From NCBI GenBank assembly GCA_963769605.1, contig CAVYML010000003.1:310001-374000 (forward strand): a stretch of DNA of 64,000 nt. Reading direction: 5' to 3'. The position numbers were made by a program, and so were the translations under genes. Below the pieces are notes generated by a model, which did not search any database, was not told the DNA's origin, and worked only from the letters and a program-made list of their open reading frames with translations. This stretch comes from Fen-1254 sp963769605 (GTDB lineage: Bacteria > Bacteroidota > Ignavibacteria > UBA10030). This document shows, one piece after another, positions 7,206 through 15,097 of the stretch; position 1 is the stretch's first letter, and each line of letters starts with the position of its first letter.

Positions 7206-8005
7206 ATGAAAAAGATAATTCCAACATACTGCATATTTTTTGCAGCAATTGTTTTTATATTTGCATCAAATGCTGAAAGTCAGCAAATGTTACACGGCCA
7301 CGTACCCTCGATCATTGCAAAGCTTGGACTGCATCCGATCAGTCGTCTGGATAGCACTAAACATTTGCATCTTGCCATCGGTCTACCAACTAGAAACCAA
7401 GCAATGCTCAATAATTTATTGAATCAGATTTATAATCCTGCCAGTCCGAATTACCACAAGTACCTGACGTCTAAACAATCTACGGAGAATTTTGGGCCAA
7501 CGGAAAATGATTATCAGGCGGTCAAAGACTTCGCAACAAAGAATAATCTTAACGTGATCGGTTCCCACTCGAGCCGAATGATTTTAGATCTTAATGGAAC
7601 AGTGGCTGACATAGAAAAGGCATTTAAAATAAAAATGCAAGTCTATAACCACCCGACAGAGAATCGGACATTTTTCGCCCCTGACATTGAACCCAGCGTG
7701 AATATGGGCTTGCCAATCCTCGATATTAACGGTCTGAGCGACTATGCCAAATCACGACCGAATCTCCATAAAAGCTCTTCATTCACGGCATCGGGTTCCG
7801 AACCAACTACTAATAGTTATTGGGGTTATAATTTCCGGCATGCTTATCTTCCCAACGATACACTTAGCGGCTACGGTCAAAGCGTTGGTCTTTTCGAAAT
7901 GGATGGATATTATCCAAATGACATCCAAAATTACGAAACCAATACAGGTCTTCCACAGACTCTTATTCAGAAAGTTCTGATAGATGGTTTAACTGGGAAT
8001 CCTAG
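7206..8005 (+). pseudogene. Truncated S53 (sedolisin/kumamolisin) protease gene, prodomain only
   Basis: The product starts with a signal peptide (MKKIIPTYCIFFAAIVFIFA). A pro-kumamolisin activation domain follows (about residues 30-180, with NQIYNPASPNYHKYLTSKQ and the FGPTENDY segment). The first strand of the peptidase domain is then seen (YGQSVGLFEMDGYYPNDIQ). The frame breaks at 8005, where the IS1182-type element begins; element sequence adds DLVEK and a stop at 8024. The Glu/Asp and GTS serine motifs of the catalytic domain are absent from the window, so no active protease can be made. The 3' piece at 9237 is not the missing catalytic domain. Confidence 0.8.
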
Positions 8006-9234
8006 AGACTTGGTCGAAAAGTGATTTTTATTAAAGAATATTTTGGTGAACGGACGGTCATGTATTATATTTGTATAGAAAATAGATTTATCGTCTCTCA
8101 CTAAGAGAAAATCATATTATGTTAGGCAAACAAAACCCACAAAGCAATTTATTCCTGCCGGAGAATCGTCTTCGCCAGAAGATAGGCAAAGAAAGCTTTT
8201 ACGTATTTTTAAGCGATCACCGGCATGAAATCTTTAACGATGAAGACTTTTCGTTCTTATATTGCCCGGATAATGGCCGTGAAAGCGTTCCCCCAAGTTT
8301 ATTGGCAAGTGCCTTGCTTCTCCAATCGTATGACCGAGTATCGGATCAAGAAGCAGCCGACCGCGCAAAATTCGATCAACGCTGGCAGGTAGCGCTTGGT
8401 GTTGGTGATGAAGAACAGCCGTTTGCGAAGAGTACGTTGTGCCTGTTTCGTAATCAATTGATCATCCATAATAAAGGGAAAATGATATTCACCAAGGCCT
8501 TGAACTTACTTGCTCAAAAAGGTTATACAAGAAAGAATAAAAAAACCTTCGCAATTGACACGACACCGATATTTGGGCGCGGCGCGGTTGAAGACACCTT
8601 TAACATGTTGGCGGAAGGACTTCGACAAACGCTGAAAGTTCTTGCGCAGATTGCAGAACAACCGATTGACCTTGAAGGCGAATCAGTCACATGTCCGGCC
8701 GGGGAGACAACTACGTGTTGGAATGTGCAAAAAGTAACGACACAACGCGGAACAACCTTTAAAAACAAAAGTTTCAAGTTCTCTGTCAGGCAATGTTGCC
8801 GTTGTTCATTCAGGAGTCAATGTCTCAAGGAGAAGACTCCGTGCCGAAGTGTGTTGGTGCATGAATATGAAGCGCTCATACGAGAGAAAAAGCTATTTCA
8901 AAGAACGGAAGAATATCATCAGATGTATCGCAAGCGAGTAGTCGTTGAACATCGCTTTGCACGATTGGTACGCCTTGGCATACGCAACGCACGCTATTTT
9001 GGGATGAAGAAAGTTCTCTTTCAGCTTGCGATGGCGGCTGCTGTGGCCAATTTGACGCTGTTTGCGTCAGTGGCGTCATTCTCTCTATTCTTTATTGCAG
9101 CGTTGCTCATTTTTGCTCTTTGGCTTACTATAAATCTTCAGAGGATCATTTATAGGCAGTTAAATTTTCAGACAGTTATTTGATCCCTCCTGCTTTTTAA
9201 GCTCTGAAAAAAAAGGGGGTTCTCGACTGAGTTC
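8006..9234 (+). mobile_element. IS1182-type element, internally deleted, flanked by CTAG
   Basis: Bounded by CTAG at 8002-8005 and at 9235-9238. The ends are imperfect inverted repeats; the shared core is GTCGA preceded by ACT at both ends. The transposase inside is about 150-200 residues shorter than usual and lacks a catalytic Asp region. The element is probably a non-autonomous relic. The sequences on either side come from different protein types. Confidence 0.65.
8119..9183 (+). pseudogene. IS1182-family transposase with an in-frame internal deletion
   Basis: 354 residues with no stop, but family members are usually about 450-550. The N-terminal domain (VPPSLLASALLLQSYDRVSD) is present, and so is the first catalytic Asp (AIDTTPIFGRGAVEDTFNML). 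The C-terminal zinc-type segment is also present (GESVTCPAGETT, CRCSFRSQC), as is the last region with the candidate Glu (RKRVVVEHRFARLVRLGIRN). The part that normally lies between these, with the HDSE-type stretch and the second Asp, is missing: the protein jumps from IAEQPIDLE straight to GESVTCPAG. It is therefore likely inactive although the frame is intact. The exact deletion size needs an alignment. Confidence 0.7.
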
Positions 9235-9236
9235 CT

Positions 9237-10706
9237 AGTTTCGATTATATAAACGGCTCAAATTTTTATAATCAATATGATATTGCTTGGGAACAGGACG
9301 TCAACAGTACGAAAAGCTCAATTCAACATTGTAATTTACAAATAAATACAAGCGGCTCAGTTACTACAAGTGCTATTGATCAAATTTCAAGCAAATCGAT
9401 CAGTAAAAATTACCGGCCTTCAATCATTGATCTGTCTAATGGTAGTACATATTGCAGCTGGATAGGAGATTTGGACGGCTCCGGCACTTGGATGAATGTT
9501 TATACCTACGAATTCGAGGAAGGCACTTCAACTATCTATAAATATGGTGTAGGTGCGCAAGCCGTGTCGATAAATACAGACAACGGCAACAATTATTATC
9601 TCGCTTGGGTCCAGAATTCTTCATATAACCAAAATCCAAGTTCCTGTGTAAACTCGGTTGTAGGCAGCAATCTTTCAGCAGAAAATCTGAATACCACAGG
9701 CCAGAACATTCAGTTGTGCAACGGCGCTACAAGCGCGAATATGCGTGTATCATCTTTCTACAATGCATCTGCATTGCCTTATTACTTCCAGTTGTCTAAT
9801 AGTCTCACCAGCGCTCCTCAAGGAGATGTCATTGCTCAATCTGACGCTGCCGCAAAAACAAAGGCTGTCTCTGGAGCAAGCGCCGTTTCTGCTATAATTT
9901 CTGCATCCAGCGGCAGAGGCAGAGGAGTAGCTGTTGGCGGCTTTTATTATTCCGCAGGCAATCTCAATGTCGATGGCAATTTGATTGATTTTGTCAGTGC
10001 GAACAATAAAGCCAAATATAATAACCTGGACACATTGAATAATGTGCTTCTTTCACAGCCATTTACGATCAATAGCAATTCCGTTCTTAGCTTCAGTGAA
10101 AACTCAGGAACTGCAGATTCTTTGGAAGCAGCCGGACTCTTAGGAAGTCAAGGATATCTCACTTTTATCGTTCAACTTATCGATAATGCTACAGGCAGTG
10201 TGCTTGGAACAGTAAGAAAAATAAATTTCAGTTCGGTTAATATTCAGAAATACAAAACATCTCCATTTACTCTGCCTATAACAGGACTTGGAGGCAAGAC
10301 AGGAAGACTGAAGATAACCGTTGGAACCAATCTCAGCAATCTCCAATCGATGCTGGTAGAACAATATGCTGGACCCACTATAAGCGTGATGGGTCAAGCC
10401 AGTACTTTATCGTTGCAGCCGATACCGGCAGCGGGAGTCGCTCTTGGTAGTTATCCAAACCCGTTCAATCCGAGTACAAATATCCGTTATCAGCTAATCG
10501 AGAACAGTCATGTAAGCATAAAGGTCTACGATATATTGGGCAGGCAGATAACAACACTTGTTGATGGCAATAAGACAGCAGGCCAATACATGGCAGTTTT
10601 TGATGGTTCCCATTATGCAAGTGGTATATATTTTGTCCGCATGATGGTGGAGGGATCGAGTACGCAGCAGATTATAAAGACGCTCAAAATACAAATGCTG
10701 AAATAG
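9237..10706 (+). pseudogene. C-terminal fragment of a secreted protein with a type IX sorting domain
   Basis: 489 open codons without a credible start; the frame begins at the right edge of the IS1182-type element. The first 400 residues are a Thr/Ser/Asn-rich secreted-type sequence of unknown family. The last 85 or so form a type A sorting domain of the type IX secretion system: SYPNPFNPSTNIRYQL, then VSIKVYDILGRQ, and YASGIYFVRM. A cell-surface or secreted destination is therefore expected. Joining across the element at CTAG would fuse it in frame to the S53 prodomain, but the S53 catalytic domain is not present, so a deletion between two genes is the likelier history. Confidence 0.7.
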
Positions 10707-10731
10707 TTCTGTGATTTATTAAAGAAATATT

Positions 10732-10766
10732 GCCGCCTGTTATTGCGATTCTAAGTAATAGGCGGC
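10732..10766 (+). terminator. Terminator-like hairpin
   Basis: GCCGCCTGTTATT pairs with AGTAATAGGCGGC around a short loop, 26 nt after the stop codon of the sorting-domain fragment. The tail is AT-rich (GAATTATAT) rather than a pure T-run. Confidence 0.55.
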
Positions 10767-10806
10767 GAATTATATAGAATAACTGTAGTCCACTTTCTTT
10801 CAAAGC

Positions 10807-10911
10807 AATCCCCCCTTTGACAAAAAAGGGGGGGCACGGGGGGTTCTTAGAGCCCGAGCTTCAACGATAACCCCCTGTCCTGTGGACACCCCCCTTCAAT
10901 ATAAGGGGGGA
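10807..10911. repeat. Pair of CCCCCCTT...AAGGGGGG hairpins (dispersed repeat)
   Basis: Two C-tract/G-tract palindromes (at about 10809-10832 and 10887-10911), separated by a G-rich and a C-rich stretch. These resemble the CCCCCTTTGACAAAGGGGG repeats common between genes in many genomes. They mark the border between the mobile-element region and the core genes and could also stop transcription from both sides. Further right (10912-11033) no gene is seen. Confidence 0.6.
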
Positions 10912-11033
10912 ACGTTACAACTTTGCACGTTGAACGAAGCACCACGAACCAGCGAACTACACTCTCTTCGATATTTGTCATTATCCGCGATCAACGATCG
11001 TGGTTACAGAAAAATATCGATTAGCGCATAAAA

Positions 11034-12242
11034 CTATACTATGCGTACGAGCGCACGCTTGAGCGCGGCGCCGAGAATTTCAATCCCTTTTTCTATTTTA
11101 TCCTCTGGTGTGTGCGAATACGACAGCCGAAAATGGGAATTGTCTTTTCCTTTCAGGTCGAAGGTCTGACCGATGACAAAGACCGCTCCATGCTCGATGC
11201 TGTCCTTAAGAACGCCAAGAAGATCTATCTGCGGCGGAATTTTCAGCCAGATATAAAAGCCTCCCCTCGGTTCGGTCCATTGTATCTCACCAGGAAAATA
11301 TTTCCGAATTGCCGCCGCCATCGAATCCTTGCGGCGCCGGTATACACCGCGCATGCGCTCGATGTAAATGTCGATTGCGCCGCTTTGCACGAACTCATTC
11401 GCCAGAACCTGTGTAAAATTCGGGGAGCATGCATCGAACGATTGTTTGCATAATTCCGCTTTCTTGAAAATTTCCGGCGGAACCAGCATCCAGCCCAGAC
11501 GGAATCCGGGACCGAGAATTTTTGAGAACGAACCCGTATAGCATATCGTCAGGTTGTTTTCATACAGGGCTTTGATCGGAACAACCCTTTGTTTTGCTTC
11601 CTCATCGAAATACAAATCGCCGTATGCATCGTCTTCAATCAGCGGGAGTCCGGCTTCCTCCAAAGCGGCAGCAACCTCCTTTTTCCGTTCTTCCGTGTAC
11701 AACGTTCCCGCTGGATTATGGAAGTTGGGTGTCAGGTAAATGAACTTAGGCGGCGCTGCGCGCATGGAAAAAAGAGTTTCCTTTAATGCTTCAATATCGA
11801 TTCCATCTTCATCGAGATCGACTCCTCTGATAACCGCGCGGTACGATTGAAATGCGGAAAGAGCGCCGATGAAACACGGATTCTCCGTAACGACGATATC
11901 ATCGGGGTCCAGAAAAACTTTTGCCAGAATATTGATGGCTTGCAGGGAACCTGTGGTGATCATTAACTGGTTGGAATCGACCGGAAGTTTTTTCTTCCGG
12001 AGAAATTCCTTAAGGGAATCGAGCAGGGGGGGATATCCCGATGTCGGTCCATATTGAAACGCAGTTTGCTTATGTGCAAGAGGCAGATTGTTATACAGCG
12101 CGCTGATTTCATCAACGGGAAAAAGTTCGTTGCCCGGCATGCCGCCTGCAAAGGAAATAATATCGGGACGGGTCGCGAGACCCATGAGATCGCGAATCTC
12201 CGACGTACGCAGAGAATTTACGGTTTGGGAAAATCGAATCAT
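11034..12242 (-). CDS. PLP-dependent aminotransferase, class I/II (aromatic or 2-aminoadipate type)
   Basis: A 402-residue fold-type I aminotransferase. Cofactor residues visible: Asn176 in NFHNPAG, Asp204 and Tyr207 in EDDAYGDLYF, Schiff-base Lys241 in TGSFSKILGPGFRLGW, and a C-terminal Arg in FRLSYS for the substrate carboxylate. The SFAGGMPGNELFP start is typical of the LysN/multiple-substrate subgroup. It lies downstream of an ACT-domain gene (30-bp gap) and a phenylacetate-CoA ligase gene on the same strand. That suggests deamination of aromatic amino acids to aryl-pyruvates whose acid products are activated by the ligase. Substrate is inference. Confidence 0.85.
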   Translation of the reverse strand: MIRFSQTVNSLRTSEIRDLMGLATRPDIISFAGGMPGNELFPVDEISALYNNLPLAHKQTAFQYGPTSGYPPLLDSLKEFLRKKKLPVDSNQLMITTGSLQAINILAKVFLDPDDIVVTENPCFIGALSAFQSYRAVIRGVDLDEDGIDIEALKETLFSMRAAPPKFIYLTPNFHNPAGTLYTEERKKEVAAALEEAGLPLIEDDAYGDLYFDEEAKQRVVPIKALYENNLTICYTGSFSKILGPGFRLGWMLVPPEIFKKAELCKQSFDACSPNFTQVLANEFVQSGAIDIYIERMRGVYRRRKDSMAAAIRKYFPGEIQWTEPRGGFYIWLKIPPQIDLLGVLKDSIEHGAVFVIGQTFDLKGKDNSHFRLSYSHTPEDKIEKGIEILGAALKRALVRIV

Positions 12243-12272
12243 AGTTCTAACGGAAATCCGCAGATGCCGTGT

Positions 12273-12698
12273 TTAAAGTTCATAAATATCGCTGGCGTTG
12301 AGAAGCTCCATCTTATGTTTTTGCAGAACGGAGATAGCTTGCTGGATCGTATCCGTCCGTATGATGACGCTGGCGCCAGTGCCGATCGCAAAGGCATACA
12401 TATATTCGATGCTGATGCCTTCCGCGGATAAAATTTTTAAAGCCCGGTGCAGTCCGCCGGGTTCATGGGGAACGACGAGTCCGATAACTTCCGTGATATG
12501 GACGGAAAAACCTTTTTCTTTTAAAATTTGAATCGCCGCCTGCGGCTTGTTGACAATCAGGCGGAGAACGCCGAATTCCGCCGTATCGGCGATGCTAAAA
12601 GCCGAAATATTGATCTGCGCCGATTCGAGTGCACCTGTAACGTCGGTAAGACGTCCGGAGGTGTTCTCCAGAAAAACTGAAAGTTGTTGGATGATCAT
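12273..12698 (-). CDS. Tandem ACT-domain protein
   Basis: 141 residues made of two ACT domains (about 1-65 and 68-135), the small ligand-binding modules that sense amino acids. The first begins IIQQLSVFLENTSGRLTDV; the second contains VVPHEPGGLHRALKILSAEG. No enzyme domain is attached. Such stand-alone ACT pairs are often encoded next to phenylacetate-CoA ligase or indolepyruvate oxidoreductase genes, which matches its position directly after the ligase gene here (9-bp gap). A regulatory role through aromatic amino acid binding is the likeliest reading, but no DNA-binding part is present. Confidence 0.85.
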   Translation of the reverse strand: MIIQQLSVFLENTSGRLTDVTGALESAQINISAFSIADTAEFGVLRLIVNKPQAAIQILKEKGFSVHITEVIGLVVPHEPGGLHRALKILSAEGISIEYMYAFAIGTGASVIIRTDTIQQAISVLQKHKMELLNASDIYEL

Positions 12699-12707
12699 CG
12701 TTCACCT

Positions 12708-14006
12708 TTAGAGTTTGCGTTTATCGATCACGCGCTTGGCTTTACCTTCACTCCGCTCGATCGTTTTCGGTTCTACTAATTTGACATTCGCGCCGATTCC
12801 GAGGACCGATTCGATATTGTGCTGAATTTTTTTCTTCAAGACTTCAAGTTTTTTTATTTCATCCGAAAAGAACTGCTCGTCTACTTCGACCCAAATTTCC
12901 AGTACGTCGAGGTTATTGACGCGATCGACGATCAGGAGATAATGCGGCCTCGTTTCGCTCATTTCCAGCAGGACTGTCTCGACCTGAGATGGAAAAACGT
13001 TGACTCCGCGGATAATCAGCATATCATCCGAACGGCCAAGGCATTTTTTCATACGGACTATTGTCCGCCCGCAGGAACATTGACCGGCCTGGAGCATGGT
13101 CAGATCGCGCGTACGATAGCGCAACAGAGGCAATGCTTCTTTCGTAATGCATGTAAAAACGAGTTCGCCCGTGGTTCCATGCGGCAGAACTTCCAGCGTG
13201 CTGGGATCGATAATTTCCGGAATAAAATGATCTTCAAAGACGTGCAGGCCGCATTGATGCGGGCATTCCGCAGCGACACCCGGACCGATAATTTCACTCA
13301 ACCCGTAAATATCGAGCGCCTTGATTTTCAATTTGGATTCGATCTCCCGCCGCATTTCCTCCGTCCAGGGTTCAGCGCCGAAGACTCCTGCTTTGAGCTT
13401 GAATGACTCGATCGGCATTTTTGCATCGGTCATTGCCTCGGCCAGAAACAATGCATAGGAAGGAGTGCATGCGAGAATAGTAGAACCGAAATCGCGCATC
13501 AATTGCAATTGACGCTGTGTATTACCGCCGGACATCGGGATGACCGTTGCGCCGATTTTTTCGGCTCCGTAATGGACACCAAGTCCGCCGGTGAAAAGTC
13601 CATACCCGTACGCAATATGCAAAACGTCGGTCTTGCCGGCGCCTGCAGATGTAAGCGTCCGGGCCATGACTTCCGACCAGATACCGATATCTTTTCGCGT
13701 ATATCCGACAACTGTCGGGCGTCCGGTTGTTCCACTCGATGCATGCAAGCGCACCACTTCTGAAGATGGAACGGCAAATAATCCGAAAGGATAATTATCC
13801 CGCAAATCTTGTTTAGTGGTAAACGGAAGTTGTTTAAGTTGTTCGATGCTTCTAATATCCCCGGGTTCGATTCCTTTTTGCTGAAGCTGCTGCCGGTAAA
13901 AGGGGACATTATAATAGATACGCTCCACCATCGCGGAGAGCCGTTCATTTTGCAATGCTGTCAGCCGATCCCGGCTCATACATTCTATATATTCGTTCCA
14001 AATCAT
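12708..14006 (-). CDS. paaK: Phenylacetate-coenzyme A ligase
   Basis: A 432-residue AMP-forming acyl-CoA ligase that activates phenylacetate or a related aryl acid with ATP and CoA. The adenylate-forming motif HASSGTTGRPTVVGYT is at residues 88-103, the YGLSEIIGPGVAAEC motif lies near 235-250, and the hinge/C-terminal lid region (YRTRDL, then GRSDDMLIIRGVNVFPSQVE) near 300-350. The full length is normal. It is the first gene of a three-gene minus-strand group with the ACT protein and aminotransferase. In an anaerobe the set fits aromatic amino acid fermentation or reassimilation of arylacetates. Starts at ATG 14006. Confidence 0.9.
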   Translation of the reverse strand: MIWNEYIECMSRDRLTALQNERLSAMVERIYYNVPFYRQQLQQKGIEPGDIRSIEQLKQLPFTTKQDLRDNYPFGLFAVPSSEVVRLHASSGTTGRPTVVGYTRKDIGIWSEVMARTLTSAGAGKTDVLHIAYGYGLFTGGLGVHYGAEKIGATVIPMSGGNTQRQLQLMRDFGSTILACTPSYALFLAEAMTDAKMPIESFKLKAGVFGAEPWTEEMRREIESKLKIKALDIYGLSEIIGPGVAAECPHQCGLHVFEDHFIPEIIDPSTLEVLPHGTTGELVFTCITKEALPLLRYRTRDLTMLQAGQCSCGRTIVRMKKCLGRSDDMLIIRGVNVFPSQVETVLLEMSETRPHYLLIVDRVNNLDVLEIWVEVDEQFFSDEIKKLEVLKKKIQHNIESVLGIGANVKLVEPKTIERSEGKAKRVIDKRKL

Positions 14007-14163
14007 AACTTTTGGTCTCTTTCAAAATTCGAACTATGAAGAATATTGAAAGTAATAATAATTTTATCAAAAAGAGAAGTAAGAAAGTCTTGAATTGTAA
14101 AATTTTTTTTTAGACAACCGGTGTCGGGAACTATATCGTCGATTCCATCGTCCAGACAGAGAA

Positions 14164-14190
14164 CTTTCTTTGTTGAGCTCAAGAGAAAGA
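14164..14190. promoter_or_regulatory. Palindrome in the paaK-uppS divergent gap (possible operator)
   Basis: TTGAGCTCAA is a perfect 10-bp palindrome flanked by CTTTCT on the left and AGAAAG on the right. It lies between the divergent ligase and uppS genes. It could be a repressor site, but no regulator gene is adjacent. Confidence 0.25.
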
Positions 14191-14208
14191 ACAGACAAAG
14201 AACTATCT

Positions 14209-14236
14209 TTGACTTTATAGCCAAAAATGGTTAAAT
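14209..14236 (+). promoter_or_regulatory. Candidate promoter of the uppS-bamA-lpx gene run
   Basis: TTGACT at 14209-14214 and TTAAAT at 14231-14236, separated by 16 nt, about 45 nt upstream of the uppS start. The match to a sigma-70-type promoter is moderate. Confidence 0.35.
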
Positions 14237-14281
14237 TTTTAACTACGTTGATGTGTCATATATTGATAATATGGAGACATA

Positions 14282-15082
14282 GTGCCTTTTCAGCAGGCAA
14301 CGGGTGCAGATAAGAAACACCAAGATCGGTTGCGTCTTGAAGGCAAAATACCGGAACATATAGCTATTATTATGGACGGCAATGGCCGATGGGCGAAAAA
14401 GCGTTCTTTTCCTCGTGCTGCCGGTCATAAAGAAGGCGTGAATTCCGTTCGCGATATCGTTGAAGCCTGCGGGCAATTGGGGGTTCGATACTTGACCCTC
14501 TATACGTTTTCGACGGAAAACTGGAAGCGTCCAAAGACCGAGGTTTCGATGCTCATGCGCCTTATTGTGCATGCGTTGAGGAATGAACGTGACCGTATGC
14601 ACAAGAACGATGTGCGCCTGCAAACCATCGGCGATCTTTTCGCATTGCCTGAAGATGTTGCCAGTGAATTGGTGGACGCAGTTGAAGCGATGCGCCATAA
14701 TAAAGGCTTGGCGCTTATTTTGGCTTTGAATTACAGCGGCCGCTGGGATATTCTCAACGCGGTCAAAAAAATACATCACGAAATTTCTACAGGGCATTTA
14801 AAGAAGAACGATATAACGGAAGAAATCTTCAAAGATTTCCTTTCCACCAAAGGAATTCCGGATCCGGATTTGGTGATTCGAACGAGCGGCGAATATCGGA
14901 TCAGTAATTTTTTGCTGTGGCAGGTTGCCTACAGCGAAATGTATATTGCCGATGAGCTGTGGCCTTCGTTCCGGCGCAAGCAGCTTTATGAAGCAATTGC
15001 CGATTATCAAAAACGAGAACGCCGTTTTGGAATGGTCAGTGAACAGCTGCTTTCCGCGGCGGAGTTTCATAAAGCTTTTTAG
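14282..15082 (+). CDS. uppS: Undecaprenyl diphosphate synthase (cis-isoprenyl transferase)
   Basis: 266 residues. It condenses isopentenyl diphosphate onto farnesyl diphosphate to make the C55 lipid carrier for peptidoglycan and O-antigen precursors. Signature motifs: IIMDGNGRWAKKR (catalytic Asp in MDGNGRW), FSTENWKRP, and the C-terminal VIRTSGEYRISNFLLWQ. The start is a GTG at 14282 with GGAG about 6 nt before it; no ATG lies in a better position before the conserved part. It opens a long plus-strand gene run. The bamA gene begins 15 nt later, so the cdsA-dxr-rseP genes that often separate the two are absent here. Confidence 0.95.
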   Translation: MPFQQATGADKKHQDRLRLEGKIPEHIAIIMDGNGRWAKKRSFPRAAGHKEGVNSVRDIVEACGQLGVRYLTLYTFSTENWKRPKTEVSMLMRLIVHALRNERDRMHKNDVRLQTIGDLFALPEDVASELVDAVEAMRHNKGLALILALNYSGRWDILNAVKKIHHEISTGHLKKNDITEEIFKDFLSTKGIPDPDLVIRTSGEYRISNFLLWQVAYSEMYIADELWPSFRRKQLYEAIADYQKRERRFGMVSEQLLSAAEFHKAF

Positions 15083-15097
15083 TCGAAAGGTCAAAAT

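Noticed and set aside
8002..9238. Simple IS insertion into one continuous protease gene
   Set aside because: The halves join in frame, but the right half contains no S53 catalytic motifs and the left half ends before them. A plain insertion would leave the catalytic domain present.
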